From an uncultured Clostridia bacterium (GTDB lineage: Bacteria; Bacillota; Clostridia; Christensenellales; Aristaeellaceae): DNA of 6,135 bases. The position numbers and the translations under genes were made by a program. Below, in pieces: positions 1 through 4,691 of this stretch. The notes under the pieces were generated by a model, which saw only the letters and a list, made by a program, of their open reading frames with translations, was not told the origin of the DNA and did not search any database. The stretch is taken from NCBI GenBank assembly GCA_937906775.1, contig CALCUD010000118.1, positions 1 through 6,135 on the forward strand, in the 5' to 3' direction. Numbering within the stretch: position 1 is the first letter of the stretch; each line of letters starts with the position of its first letter.

Positions 1-147
1 TTCTTTTTTCTATATAGCAGTAATGAGAATACCCTACACAACCCTGCACACATCTCTTCCGGGACGCTGCCGAAAATTCCGAATACAGCAGATCATGGCC
101 CTGCAGCCGTTGATTTTACTATGCTTCATGAGATCCGTCCCCGGTGA
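1..147 (+). CDS. C-terminal end of an unidentified protein (partial)
   Basis: Frame 1 is open from the window edge to a TGA at 145-147 and gives 48 residues. The last ones read AAVDFTMLHEIRPR. A hairpin terminator begins 15 nt after the stop, as expected for the end of a real gene. I do not recognise the family. The fragment has no obvious membrane segment and no catalytic motif; it is rich in Asn, His and Pro. The start lies outside the window, so length and function cannot be judged. The alternative is a chance open frame: 49 sense codons is not long, and the terminator position is the main support. Confidence 0.45.
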   Translation, partial: FFFLYSSNENTLHNPAHISSGTLPKIPNTADHGPAAVDFTMLHEIRPR

Positions 148-161
148 CGCCTGATCGTGTT

Positions 162-198
162 CTCCGGCTCAACTGATTGCGCGCCGGAGGGCCTTTTT
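162..198 (+). terminator. Rho-independent terminator after the partial gene
   Basis: A 7-bp perfect stem, CTCCGGC (162-168) with GCCGGAG (183-189), closes a 14-nt loop. The loop can form three more pairs (CAA with TTG). The stem is followed by GGCC and then five T (194-198). It lies between the end of the upstream frame and the promoter of the first peptide gene, so it separates two transcription units. The 4-nt gap before the T tract makes it slightly non-ideal. Confidence 0.6.
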
Positions 199-223
199 CA
201 GGAAACCTTGTAAGTCTCCTGAA
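197..223. promoter_or_regulatory. Inverted repeat spanning the -35 of the peptide promoter
   Basis: TTCAGGA (197-203) and TCCTGAA (217-223) are perfect 7-bp inverted arms separated by 13 bp. The -35 hexamer (208-213) lies between them. This is the layout expected of an operator for a dimeric regulator. It could instead be a second RNA hairpin in read-through transcripts from the upstream gene. No known regulator's consensus is recognised. Confidence 0.35.
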
Positions 224-236
224 GCTGATATATAAT
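208..236 (+). promoter_or_regulatory. Sigma-A-type promoter for the two tandem peptide genes
   Basis: TTGTAA (208-213), a 17-bp spacer and TATAAT (231-236, perfect consensus) lie just after the upstream terminator. Transcription would start near 243, leaving a leader of about 117 nt before the first peptide gene. No terminator is seen between the two plus-strand peptide genes, so both are probably transcribed from here as far as the terminator at 1103-1135. Confidence 0.6.
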
Positions 237-305
237 GTAAAAAAAGTTGTGTTGTTCAATATATTCCGAGCGGTTTACCGTCCGGTCGCCGCGATCATCC
301 TCCGG

Positions 306-327
306 TCATGCCGCACGTGACTGTCTC
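306..327 (+). repeat. 22-bp direct repeat, copy 1
   Basis: The 22-bp block begins TCATGC and ends GTGACTGTCTC. It is repeated at 592-613 with 20 of 22 positions identical. Both copies are preceded by CCGG. This copy lies in the leader of the first peptide gene, 32 bp before its start codon. Confidence 0.6.
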
Positions 328-359
328 GCCTGAATAACACAGAAAGGATGATATCTGCA

Positions 360-581
360 ATGGAAAACGAAAGCAAAAATCATGAGGTAAGCAGCAACGA
401 GATCGAAAAGGCAGTCGGAGGCCATGCAGCTCTGGGCGAACCGTGTGAAAAAGGACTGACGCGCCCTTCTCTGTATGTATGTCCCGGCAAAGGCTGCGAG
501 TATTATTGCGCCAACTATCCCTTGTTGCCTGACGAGAGGGTCCCTTTCTGCGCTTACTTCTGCGTAAGTGTTCATGATTGA
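360..581 (+). CDS. Double-glycine leader peptide with a six-cysteine core
   Basis: This 73-residue precursor has a 21-residue leader (acidic/polar, ending NEIEKAVGG) and a 52-residue core. In leaders of this type (class II bacteriocins and several ribosomal peptide families) an ABC transporter with a C39 peptidase domain cuts after Gly-Gly and exports the core. The core has six cysteines at residues 29, 41, 46, 50, 64 and 68, including CPGKGCEYYC and CAYFC, which would suit disulfides, thioethers or metal binding. I chose ATG 360 over ATG 348 because AAAGGA (343-348) then sits 11 nt upstream; with ATG 348 it would overlap the start. The gene lies between a consensus promoter and a second leader peptide gene, and 22-bp direct repeats flank it. 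No modifying enzyme is seen, so the final chemistry is unknown. Confidence 0.75.
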   Translation: MENESKNHEVSSNEIEKAVGGHAALGEPCEKGLTRPSLYVCPGKGCEYYCANYPLLPDERVPFCAYFCVSVHD

Positions 582-591
582 ACAACCGGGT

Positions 592-613
592 TCATGCAGC
601 CCGTGACTGTCTC
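592..613 (+). repeat. 22-bp direct repeat, copy 2
   Basis: Second copy of the block at 306-327, differing at two positions. It starts 10 bp after the stop of the six-cysteine peptide gene, so the two copies bracket that gene. It could be a recombination footprint or a regulatory element repeated ahead of each peptide gene. Confidence 0.6.
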
Positions 614-660
614 AACGGTGCGGGGTTCACGGTGACGGTTCTCATTGGGGAATTACTTGC

Positions 661-681
661 TCCCTGACACAGAATCAGGGA
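661..681 (+). promoter_or_regulatory. Hairpin between the two tandem peptide genes
   Basis: TCCCTGA (661-667) and TCAGGGA (675-681) form a perfect 7-bp stem with a 7-nt loop. No T tract follows on either strand, so it is not a standard terminator. Its place between two probably cotranscribed genes would suit an mRNA processing or stability element, or an operator. The role is inferred. Confidence 0.35.
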
Positions 682-807
682 CGCGTGATAATGAGAAAAG
701 AAAGAACAGTGAGCTTGATTGCGGACGGATCAGCCCTGCGGGGAACTGATTCGTATATTCAAATGAAAGCACATGAAACGATATATATCCGAAAGGGAGG
801 GATCTGT

Positions 808-1077
808 ATGGAACAGAAGAAAACGAACGAGCTGAATGAAGAAATGCTGGATCAGGTGGTCGGCGGGAGTAAAGAACACGTGAGAGGTCTGGCCTTTTTG
901 ATTGAAAGTTCAATTCCCCGGTTCATTTCAACCGGAAGAAACTTTAAACAGTTCAAAGACAATGTAATGCTCTCGGTCAACAAAGATTGGCGCAATCATC
1001 TTTTGACAGATAAGGAACGGGATTCTCTGGAAAAATACGTGAACACATTCGCCAAGGTATTCGATGAAAACAAATGA
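808..1077 (+). CDS. Double-glycine leader peptide with a long charged core
   Basis: This 89-residue precursor has a 20-residue leader ending ELNEEMLDQVVGG, the classic pattern of acidic residues plus hydrophobic positions -12, -7, -4 and -3 before Gly-Gly. The 69-residue core has no cysteine, 13 Lys/Arg against 10 Asp/Glu, and hydrophobic positions spaced as in amphipathic helices (for example LAFLIESSI and SLEKYVNTFAKVF). It could be an unmodified class II-type bacteriocin, a signalling peptide or a substrate for modification. The start is fixed by GGAGG at 796-800, 7 nt before ATG 808. A longer frame from 685 is open but its extra 41 residues break up the leader and it lacks a comparable ribosome site. 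It is the second gene of a probable two-gene unit ending at the terminator at 1103-1135. No immunity gene follows. Confidence 0.85.
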   Translation: MEQKKTNELNEEMLDQVVGGSKEHVRGLAFLIESSIPRFISTGRNFKQFKDNVMLSVNKDWRNHLLTDKERDSLEKYVNTFAKVFDENK

Positions 1078-1102
1078 CCGGTACAGGATCTGACGGTATG
1101 AC

Positions 1103-1135
1103 CGCCGGGGGCGATAAACGCCTCCGGTGTTTCTT
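1103..1135 (+). terminator. Strong rho-independent terminator of the peptide operon
   Basis: CCGGGGGCG (1105-1113) pairs with CGCCTCCGG (1119-1127) over 9 bp, with one G-T pair and an ATAAA loop. Two further outer pairs are possible. TGTTTCTT follows. It lies 25 nt past the stop of the second peptide gene and closes the plus-strand unit. Confidence 0.8.
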
Positions 1136-1222
1136 ATAGCTGAGAGAATTCATGCCGGAAGACAGAGGCTGTTGATTGGCTTTATCAAATACCCGGCGCA
1201 GTTGATTTCCGCTCAGACAGAC

Positions 1223-1258
1223 AAAAAGGCGCCCGCCGCGGAACATTCCGTGGCGGGC
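1223..1258 (-). terminator. Rho-independent terminator of the minus-strand peptide gene
   Basis: GCCCGCCGCGG (1231-1241) pairs with CCGTGGCGGGC (1248-1258) over 11 bp with one G-T pair. Read on the minus strand, the hairpin is followed by GCC and TTTTT (five A on the plus strand at 1223-1227). It begins 78 nt after the stop of the minus-strand peptide gene. Together with the terminator at 1103-1135 it insulates the two convergent units. Confidence 0.8.
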
Positions 1259-1336
1259 TTGCCATCAGGTGCTGCTTTTTTATTCATTGGCTTTCTGTAA
1301 TTCGAAATTCGCTGCCAGCGCTCTGTTGTATTACTT

Positions 1337-1570
1337 TTAGTGAATCATGTTGTTTGGGATCTGGATAATAATCCCTGAGATATTATTGTCGACGATCCGA
1401 TAACACCATTTGTAGTTATCCAGTTTGGTCGGCTGAGGATTAGCTACTACGTACCAGTAGTTATCGTAGTAGAATGAACCAGGGAAAGGCGGTTGTTCTT
1501 CTGCGCCACCGACAACATTTGCCAGGGCTTCGTCGTTCAGATCAACTTTCTTTGCTTCGATGTCCTTCAT
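1337..1570 (-). CDS. Double-glycine leader peptide with an aromatic-rich core
   Basis: This 77-residue precursor has a 22-residue leader ending DLNDEALANVVGG, closely matching the leader of the 808-1077 peptide position by position. The 55-residue core is rich in Tyr, Trp, Phe, Asn and Pro and has a single Cys. It contains two related segments, DNYWYVVAN and DNYKWCYRIVDN, followed by the hydrophobic run ISGIIIQI. This suggests paired beta strands rather than the helical core of its neighbour. The ATG at 1570 is supported by GGAGGA (minus strand, 1584-1579) 8 nt upstream. The gene converges on the other two peptide genes and has its own probable promoter (1768-1796), a leader of about 190 nt and its own terminator. 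Cleavage by an exporter in trans is inferred from the leader; activity is unknown. Confidence 0.85.
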   Translation of the reverse strand: MKDIEAKKVDLNDEALANVVGGAEEQPPFPGSFYYDNYWYVVANPQPTKLDNYKWCYRIVDNNISGIIIQIPNNMIH

Positions 1571-1599
1571 CTTTTTCGTCCTCCATTTATTTATTTTGT

Positions 1600-1616
1600 T
1601 GACAACTTCGTTGTCA
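1600..1616 (-). promoter_or_regulatory. Perfect dyad in the leader of the aromatic peptide gene
   Basis: TGACAAC (1600-1606), TTC and GTTGTCA (1610-1616) form a perfect 7-bp inverted repeat, 30 bp upstream of the start codon on the minus strand. It could bind a dimeric repressor or fold as a tight RNA hairpin just upstream of the ribosome site. No T tract follows in the direction of transcription, so it is not a terminator. Confidence 0.45.
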
Positions 1617-1670
1617 GTTTACACTAATATATACGTGCCTTTTATCCAATTGGCTAATCCAGCGAAAAAG

Positions 1671-1686
1671 TTTTGTCCTTTTGTCC
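1671..1686. repeat. Tandem 8-bp repeat TTTTGTCC x2
   Basis: Two perfect tandem copies of TTTTGTCC are followed by a partial third (TTTTC). On the minus strand this reads GGACAAAA twice, inside the expected 5' leader of the aromatic peptide gene. It could be a regulator-binding repeat or slippage in AT-rich DNA. It loosely recalls the GGACAA core of the repeats at 4610-4691, which may be coincidence. Confidence 0.4.
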
Positions 1687-1740
1687 TTTTCTTGAAAATT
1701 GCCGCTGCTTATTATTCCTGAGAACGTTATTTGTGTCTGT

Positions 1741-1770
1741 TTGACAGATATTCACATATTTTTCTATACT
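1741..1770 (+). promoter_or_regulatory. Near-consensus plus-strand promoter with no obvious gene
   Basis: TTGACA (1741-1746, perfect consensus), an 18-bp spacer and TATACT (1765-1770, 5 of 6). The -35 lies in a small dyad, TCTGT-TTG-ACAGA. Transcription would run right from about 1777 into more than 500 bases without a convincing gene. It could make a small RNA, or be a chance match in AT-rich DNA. Confidence 0.4.
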
Positions 1771-1796
1771 ATACCACAAAAGACCGTTTCCTACAA
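1768..1796 (-). promoter_or_regulatory. Probable promoter of the aromatic peptide gene
   Basis: On the minus strand, TTGTAG (1796-1791), a 17-bp spacer and TATAGT (1773-1768), with TG two bases before the -10 giving an extended -10. Transcription would start near 1761 and read through a leader of about 190 nt to the peptide gene. It overlaps the plus-strand promoter at 1741-1770, so polymerase could probably occupy only one at a time. Confidence 0.45.
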
Positions 1797-2272
1797 TGTA
1801 TATTTCGGTACTAGTAGAGCGTAAAGTAATTGCCTGGACTAATAACAGTCAAGTTTTCTCTGAAACCAACGTAGCCTATAGATGATATTCGATCCAGCTA
1901 TTTGTTTTTACTATCTACCAGGGACTGTTTCTTAAATCATAAACATGCAAAAGCATGAATAACCAAAAGGAAAAAGTCATCAAATGTCGAATATTATCTG
2001 GTCTCTTAGAAAACGACAAATATAGTATAGGCAAACCGTATTCTGCGGACAGTAATCATTTCCGTTCATCTCATTTCCCGTTCCACCAGTCTGTCAGTAT
2101 TATACTGGAATCATCCAGGGCTTTAAATCCATGCGTTTATAGAGCGCTTACGGTTTTTTCGTTATGAGAATACAGAGAAGATAAAAGAAAATCAGGCTAC
2201 CCTTCCCCGGCGTTCAGGACTTTTCATTCACTTCTATTCATGATAAACTGATCTGCGAATTGATGAATAAGA
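1797..2272. other. AT-rich region without a convincing gene
   Basis: About 480 bases have no frame with both a ribosome site and a plausible product. A 70-codon plus-strand frame at 1955-2167 lacks a Shine-Dalgarno sequence and has no recognisable protein character. Small structures present are a CATGC-AAAA-GCATG hairpin at 1944-1957, a palindrome at 2095-2107, and six T (2154-2159) after an imperfect GC hairpin (2129-2153). The last could be a weak terminator for a transcript from the promoter at 1741-1770. I see no transposase remnant, tRNA or riboswitch. Confidence 0.5.
2095..2107. promoter_or_regulatory. 13-bp palindrome CAGTATTATACTG
   Basis: Perfect inverted repeat CAGTAT-T-ATACTG in otherwise empty intergenic DNA, nested in a looser CCAGT...ACTGG pair (2086-2108). 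It has the form of a dimeric regulator's binding site, but no promoter is recognised beside it and it lies about 400 bp before the GH43 gene. Confidence 0.3.
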
Positions 2273-2293
2273 ATGAACAGACAGGTGACCGGC

Positions 2294-2497
2294 ATGAGCG
2301 ATCAGAAAGAATGGGAACAGCTATCCGCGGAGGTGGGGGTACCAGAGGAAGTGGGCAAATAGGAAGAGATCGCCGACGAGATGGTGGCGCTGATGGAGAC
2401 GCGGGAGGCCTGGACCCGGAAAAAAGAGGCCGGGGAGGCCAACGCGAAATTCACCCGGTGGCTGAACAGCGATCTGCGGCAAACCGAGGATGAATGA
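2294..2497 (+). pseudogene. Small acidic protein gene interrupted by an in-frame TAG
   Basis: From ATG 2294, with AGGTGA 5 nt upstream, 22 codons read to a TAG at 2360-2362. The same frame continues for 44 more sense codons to TGA 2495-2497. Both halves have codon use like the GH43 gene (mostly G/C third positions) and similar character: charged, Glu-rich and probably helical (EEIADEMVALMETREAWTRK after the stop). So it looks like one 67-codon gene with a single nonsense change. It ends 16 nt before the GH43 start and probably shared its transcript. I do not recognise the family. Alternatives are stop-codon read-through, translation of the second half from a later ATG, or a sequencing error. 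Confidence 0.55.
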
Positions 2498-2513
2498 AAC
2501 GGAGGGAACGAGC

Positions 2514-3845
2514 ATGACCCAACTGAAAGTATATACAAGGGAACCTTCGGAAATCTACCCGGACGGACTGGCCCGCAGCGTGCATTTTTCGCTTTTGTTT
2601 ACGGAGGGGCAGGAGATTCCGCTGAACCGGAATTACGGCATGCTGTTTGCTACGGCGGTGATTGACGGAAACAACTGCATTTCCCCACGATTCCTGTCTG
2701 ATCCTCATATAGCGGAGGAAAACGGGGGATGGGTGATCAGTGCCCGGACGGAAGGCGGGACGGATCGGTGGTTTACAGCGGATTTCCGTCATTTCCAGCC
2801 GCTGGGCCTGTCGTCGGACGCCCCGCGCGGAACGGACCGGGTGATGATTCCGGATGAACTGGCGAGGGAACTGACGCGCTACTGGAACGATACGGTCGGA
2901 GCGCCCTTTTCTGTGGATCCGGCGGTGCCGGATGGGCTGATCTATCCTCTGCTGAAGGGTTACGGCGATCCGGTCCTGCTTGCGTGGGAAGGACGGTATT
3001 ACTATATCGCCACCAACGACAAGACGAACAACGTTGGCCTGTATATCCGCACCGGCGATACGATGCGGGACGTGTTCGGCGCGGAGGAAAAACTGCTGCT
3101 GGCCTATAACGAGGAAGCCGGGCTGATGCAGACTTTCTGGGCTCCGGAATTCCACATGATCGGCGGACGGCTGAGCATCCTGTTTGCCGTCAGCGGAAAG
3201 GCATGGGGCCCGCAATGCCAGATCATGCAACTGAAGGACGGCGGAAAGGTGGACGATCCGGATGGTTGGACCGCGCCGCGGCCGATCCTGCGTCGGGACG
3301 GATCGCCTTTGGCCGTGTTGCCGGAAATCACGCTGGACATGACCTGTATCCACGGACGGACGACTTATGTGGTATGGTCCCAGCGGAATCATATCGGCAC
3401 ACCGATGGATACCGGGTCTATGCTTTATATCGCGGAGCTGAACGAGGACGAACCGTGGAAGCTGGCCTCGGAGCCCGTGCTGCTTTCCCGCCCCCTGTTC
3501 GGCTGGGAAAACGTATCGGGGACCATCAACAACGAGGGCCCCTATGCGCTGGTGCATGACGGAAAGGTTTGGCTGACCTACTCCGGCGGATCCGCCAACG
3601 GCTTTACCTATGCGGTAGGTCTGCTGACCGCGGATGTGGGCGCGGATCTGCTGAAGACGGAAAACTGGGTCAAGAATCCTATGCCGGTGCTGTCCTTCGC
3701 GTCTGTGCCCGGCGAATACGGCCCGGGACACAACAGCTTCTTCCGGGATGATGACGGGCAGCTGTGGATCGCGTATCATACCGTGATGGGGTACGATCAG
3801 CATGAACGCTGCGTGACGATGCACAAACTGGGCTTTGCAAAATAA
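2514..3845 (+). CDS. Glycoside hydrolase family 43 protein (arabinofuranosidase/xylosidase type)
   Basis: This 443-residue enzyme probably removes alpha-L-arabinofuranosyl or beta-xylosyl units from plant-polysaccharide oligosaccharides. The five-bladed propeller signature is clear. GDPVLLAWEGRYYYIATND holds the expected catalytic base Asp152. WAPE is at 209-212. LDMTCIHGRTTYVVWSQ holds the expected pKa-modulating Asp275. NNEGPYALVHDGKVWLTYS holds the expected general acid Glu341. GPGHNSF carries His406, near the family's usual metal site. There is no signal peptide or membrane segment, so it should act in the cytoplasm on imported sugars. ATG 2514 is preferred over ATG 2490 because GGAGGG (2501-2506) lies 7 nt before it. 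About 150 residues precede the first catalytic motif, more than usual, and contain an extra blade-like segment (DPHIAEENGGWVISA...). The exact substrate cannot be read from sequence alone. Confidence 0.88.
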   Translation: MTQLKVYTREPSEIYPDGLARSVHFSLLFTEGQEIPLNRNYGMLFATAVIDGNNCISPRFLSDPHIAEENGGWVISARTEGGTDRWFTADFRHFQPLGLSSDAPRGTDRVMIPDELARELTRYWNDTVGAPFSVDPAVPDGLIYPLLKGYGDPVLLAWEGRYYYIATNDKTNNVGLYIRTGDTMRDVFGAEEKLLLAYNEEAGLMQTFWAPEFHMIGGRLSILFAVSGKAWGPQCQIMQLKDGGKVDDPDGWTAPRPILRRDGSPLAVLPEITLDMTCIHGRTTYVVWSQRNHIGTPMDTGSMLYIAELNEDEPWKLASEPVLLSRPLFGWENVSGTINNEGPYALVHDGKVWLTYSGGSANGFTYAVGLLTADVGADLLKTENWVKNPMPVLSFASVPGEYGPGHNSFFRDDDGQLWIAYHTVMGYDQHERCVTMHKLGFAK

Positions 3846-3850
3846 AAAAC

Positions 3851-4114
3851 GAATGCTATACATCCCTCGCGAAAGGGTATTTTTCCAAACGGTGGAAGGG
3901 CATGACTTTGGGAACGGACCTGACAAAAGTCTATCAGAATCCGGAGAATGACCGGATCTTTGAGGAGATCCGGCACCTGCCGGGCGCGGAGACGGTGACC
4001 CGCCATTGCTTGCGCTGTTTTGTGGATCAAGTGGTGACGGCGGTTCCGATCGTGAGTTGCAATAACGCGGGTCAGTTGGCAGAGTGCTGCGCGGCGTTCA
4101 TGCAGGAAAACTGA
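3851..4114 (+). pseudogene. Remnant of an aldo/keto reductase C-terminal region
   Basis: Beginning 6 nt after the GH43 stop, this frame reads ECYTSLAKGYFSKRWKG, then VYQNPENDRIFEEI, then AVPIVSCNNAGQLAECCAAF, and stops at 4112-4114. The order resembles the last quarter of some aldo/keto reductases: a YS-x-AKGFFSK-like stretch, a PENxRxxEEI helix, and a VPI-x-GC...QLE cofactor-binding segment. The catalytic Asp-Tyr-Lys-His part, normally earlier in a roughly 300-residue protein, is absent. An ATG at 3902 could start a 70-residue product, but its purine-rich site is very close and the similarity begins upstream of it. I therefore call it a truncated gene. The family assignment is from memory of motifs and is moderately sure. 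Confidence 0.5.
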
Positions 4115-4129
4115 CGGACGGCAGTGGCT

Positions 4130-4378
4130 TTAATTCCGCTCTTTGAAGGCGCAGAACAGGACGACAGCGATCAGCCCCAGTACTACGCCGGCCAGAAAAT
4201 CCAAAGTCAGGGAGAACGTGTTGTTTTTCATGGCGCGGGAAAGGACTGCCAGGCAACAGGCCAGCAAACAGAGCATGGGCCACAGCTGACGCTTTTGCTC
4301 CGGTCGGGCAGGTTGCCCCTTTAGTTCGCGGATCCGTTTATCGGTGGAAAAAGCCGCGTTGGCGATACTGCTTTTCAA
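4130..4378 (-). CDS. Small two-helix membrane protein of unknown function
   Basis: This 82-residue frame has a charged N-terminal part (DKRIRELKGQ...EQKR, residues 13-30) followed by two hydrophobic helices, about 33-47 (WPMLCLLACCLAVLS) and 57-77 (LDFLAGVVLGLIAVVLFCAF), with a basic link and tail. It probably forms a hairpin in the cytoplasmic membrane with both ends inside. The only start giving this length is TTG 4378; GGTG lies just 2-3 nt before it, which is poor, and a TGA closes the frame seven codons further up. The true start may be TTG or a later ATG (residue 35 or 50), or the gene may have lost its 5' end. It converges on the aldo/keto reductase remnant. I do not recognise the family. 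Confidence 0.5.
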   Translation of the reverse strand: MKSSIANAAFSTDKRIRELKGQPARPEQKRQLWPMLCLLACCLAVLSRAMKNNTFSLTLDFLAGVVLGLIAVVLFCAFKERN

Positions 4379-4410
4379 TTCACCACAAATGAGCCGCAGT
4401 CATATGTATC

Positions 4411-4429
4411 AGGGTGGAGAAACCACCCT
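4411..4429. promoter_or_regulatory. GC-rich hairpin in the gap before the ATPase gene
   Basis: AGGGTGG (4411-4417) and CCACCCT (4423-4429) form a perfect 7-bp stem with an AGAAA loop. Only three T follow on the plus strand (4429-4431), so it is at best a weak terminator. It lies about 30 bp upstream of the minus-strand membrane gene and 300 bp before the ATPase gene. Confidence 0.3.
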
Positions 4430-4609
4430 TTACATATTACCACTTGATTCAGAATACTGTTGCTTTCACCTTGCAGATCATCGTCTTTGGAAAGCCTTTC
4501 ATAGAGTGCGGAATTAAGTCATGCGAAAAATTGATAACAGGAATTTAATCTTGCAAACCGGAACTTCAGATTTCAATCGACCCCTCCATATATCACGGCA
4601 AGAACGATA

Positions 4610-4691
4610 TTGGAAAAACGGACAATTGCATGAAGATTATTCTTGGAAAAACGGACAACATGCATCTTTGTCTTGTTGTAAAATCGGACAA
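4610..4691 (+). repeat. Three 16-bp direct repeats at exact 33-bp spacing
   Basis: TTGGAAAAACGGACAA occurs at 4610-4625 and again, identical, at 4643-4658. TTGTAAAATCGGACAA (14 of 16 identical) is at 4676-4691. Each start is 33 bp from the last, about three helical turns, and the 17-bp spacers differ. The third copy includes the -35 of the ATPase gene promoter. This is the form of an iterated binding site for a regulator lying on one face of the helix; who binds it is not known. Confidence 0.75.

Noticed and set aside
685..807. A 41-codon N-terminal extension of the second peptide precursor
   Set aside because: The extension is not leader-like, and a strong ribosome site (796-800) sits correctly before ATG 808.
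1844..1929. AACAGTC ... GACTGTT, 7-bp inverted arms about 70 bp apart, as a possible small mobile element
   Set aside because: The arms are short, no target duplication flanks them, and nothing transposase-like lies between; chance is likely.
1955..2167. A 70-codon plus-strand frame in the AT-rich region
   Set aside because: There is no Shine-Dalgarno sequence, no recognisable protein features and no codon pattern shared with neighbouring genes.
2260..2493. A 77-codon plus-strand frame rich in Arg and Gly
   Set aside because: It is the shifted frame over the small amber-interrupted gene, whose own frame has the ribosome site and the GC-rich codon pattern.
3864..3884. CCCT-loop-AGGG hairpin followed by TATTTTT after the GH43 stop, as a terminator
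   Set aside because: The stem is only 4 bp and lies inside the reductase-like remnant, where the bases are explained by coding ancestry.
2451..3926. A 491-codon open frame on the minus strand opposite the GH43 gene
   Set aside because: It is a shadow of GC-rich coding sequence. The plus strand has clear GH43 motifs and a ribosome site, while the minus frame gives low-complexity Arg/His/Pro-rich protein without domains.
4610..4691. A very short CRISPR array
   Set aside because: The repeats are only 16 bp and the spacers 17 bp, one repeat overlaps a promoter -35, and no cas genes are present.
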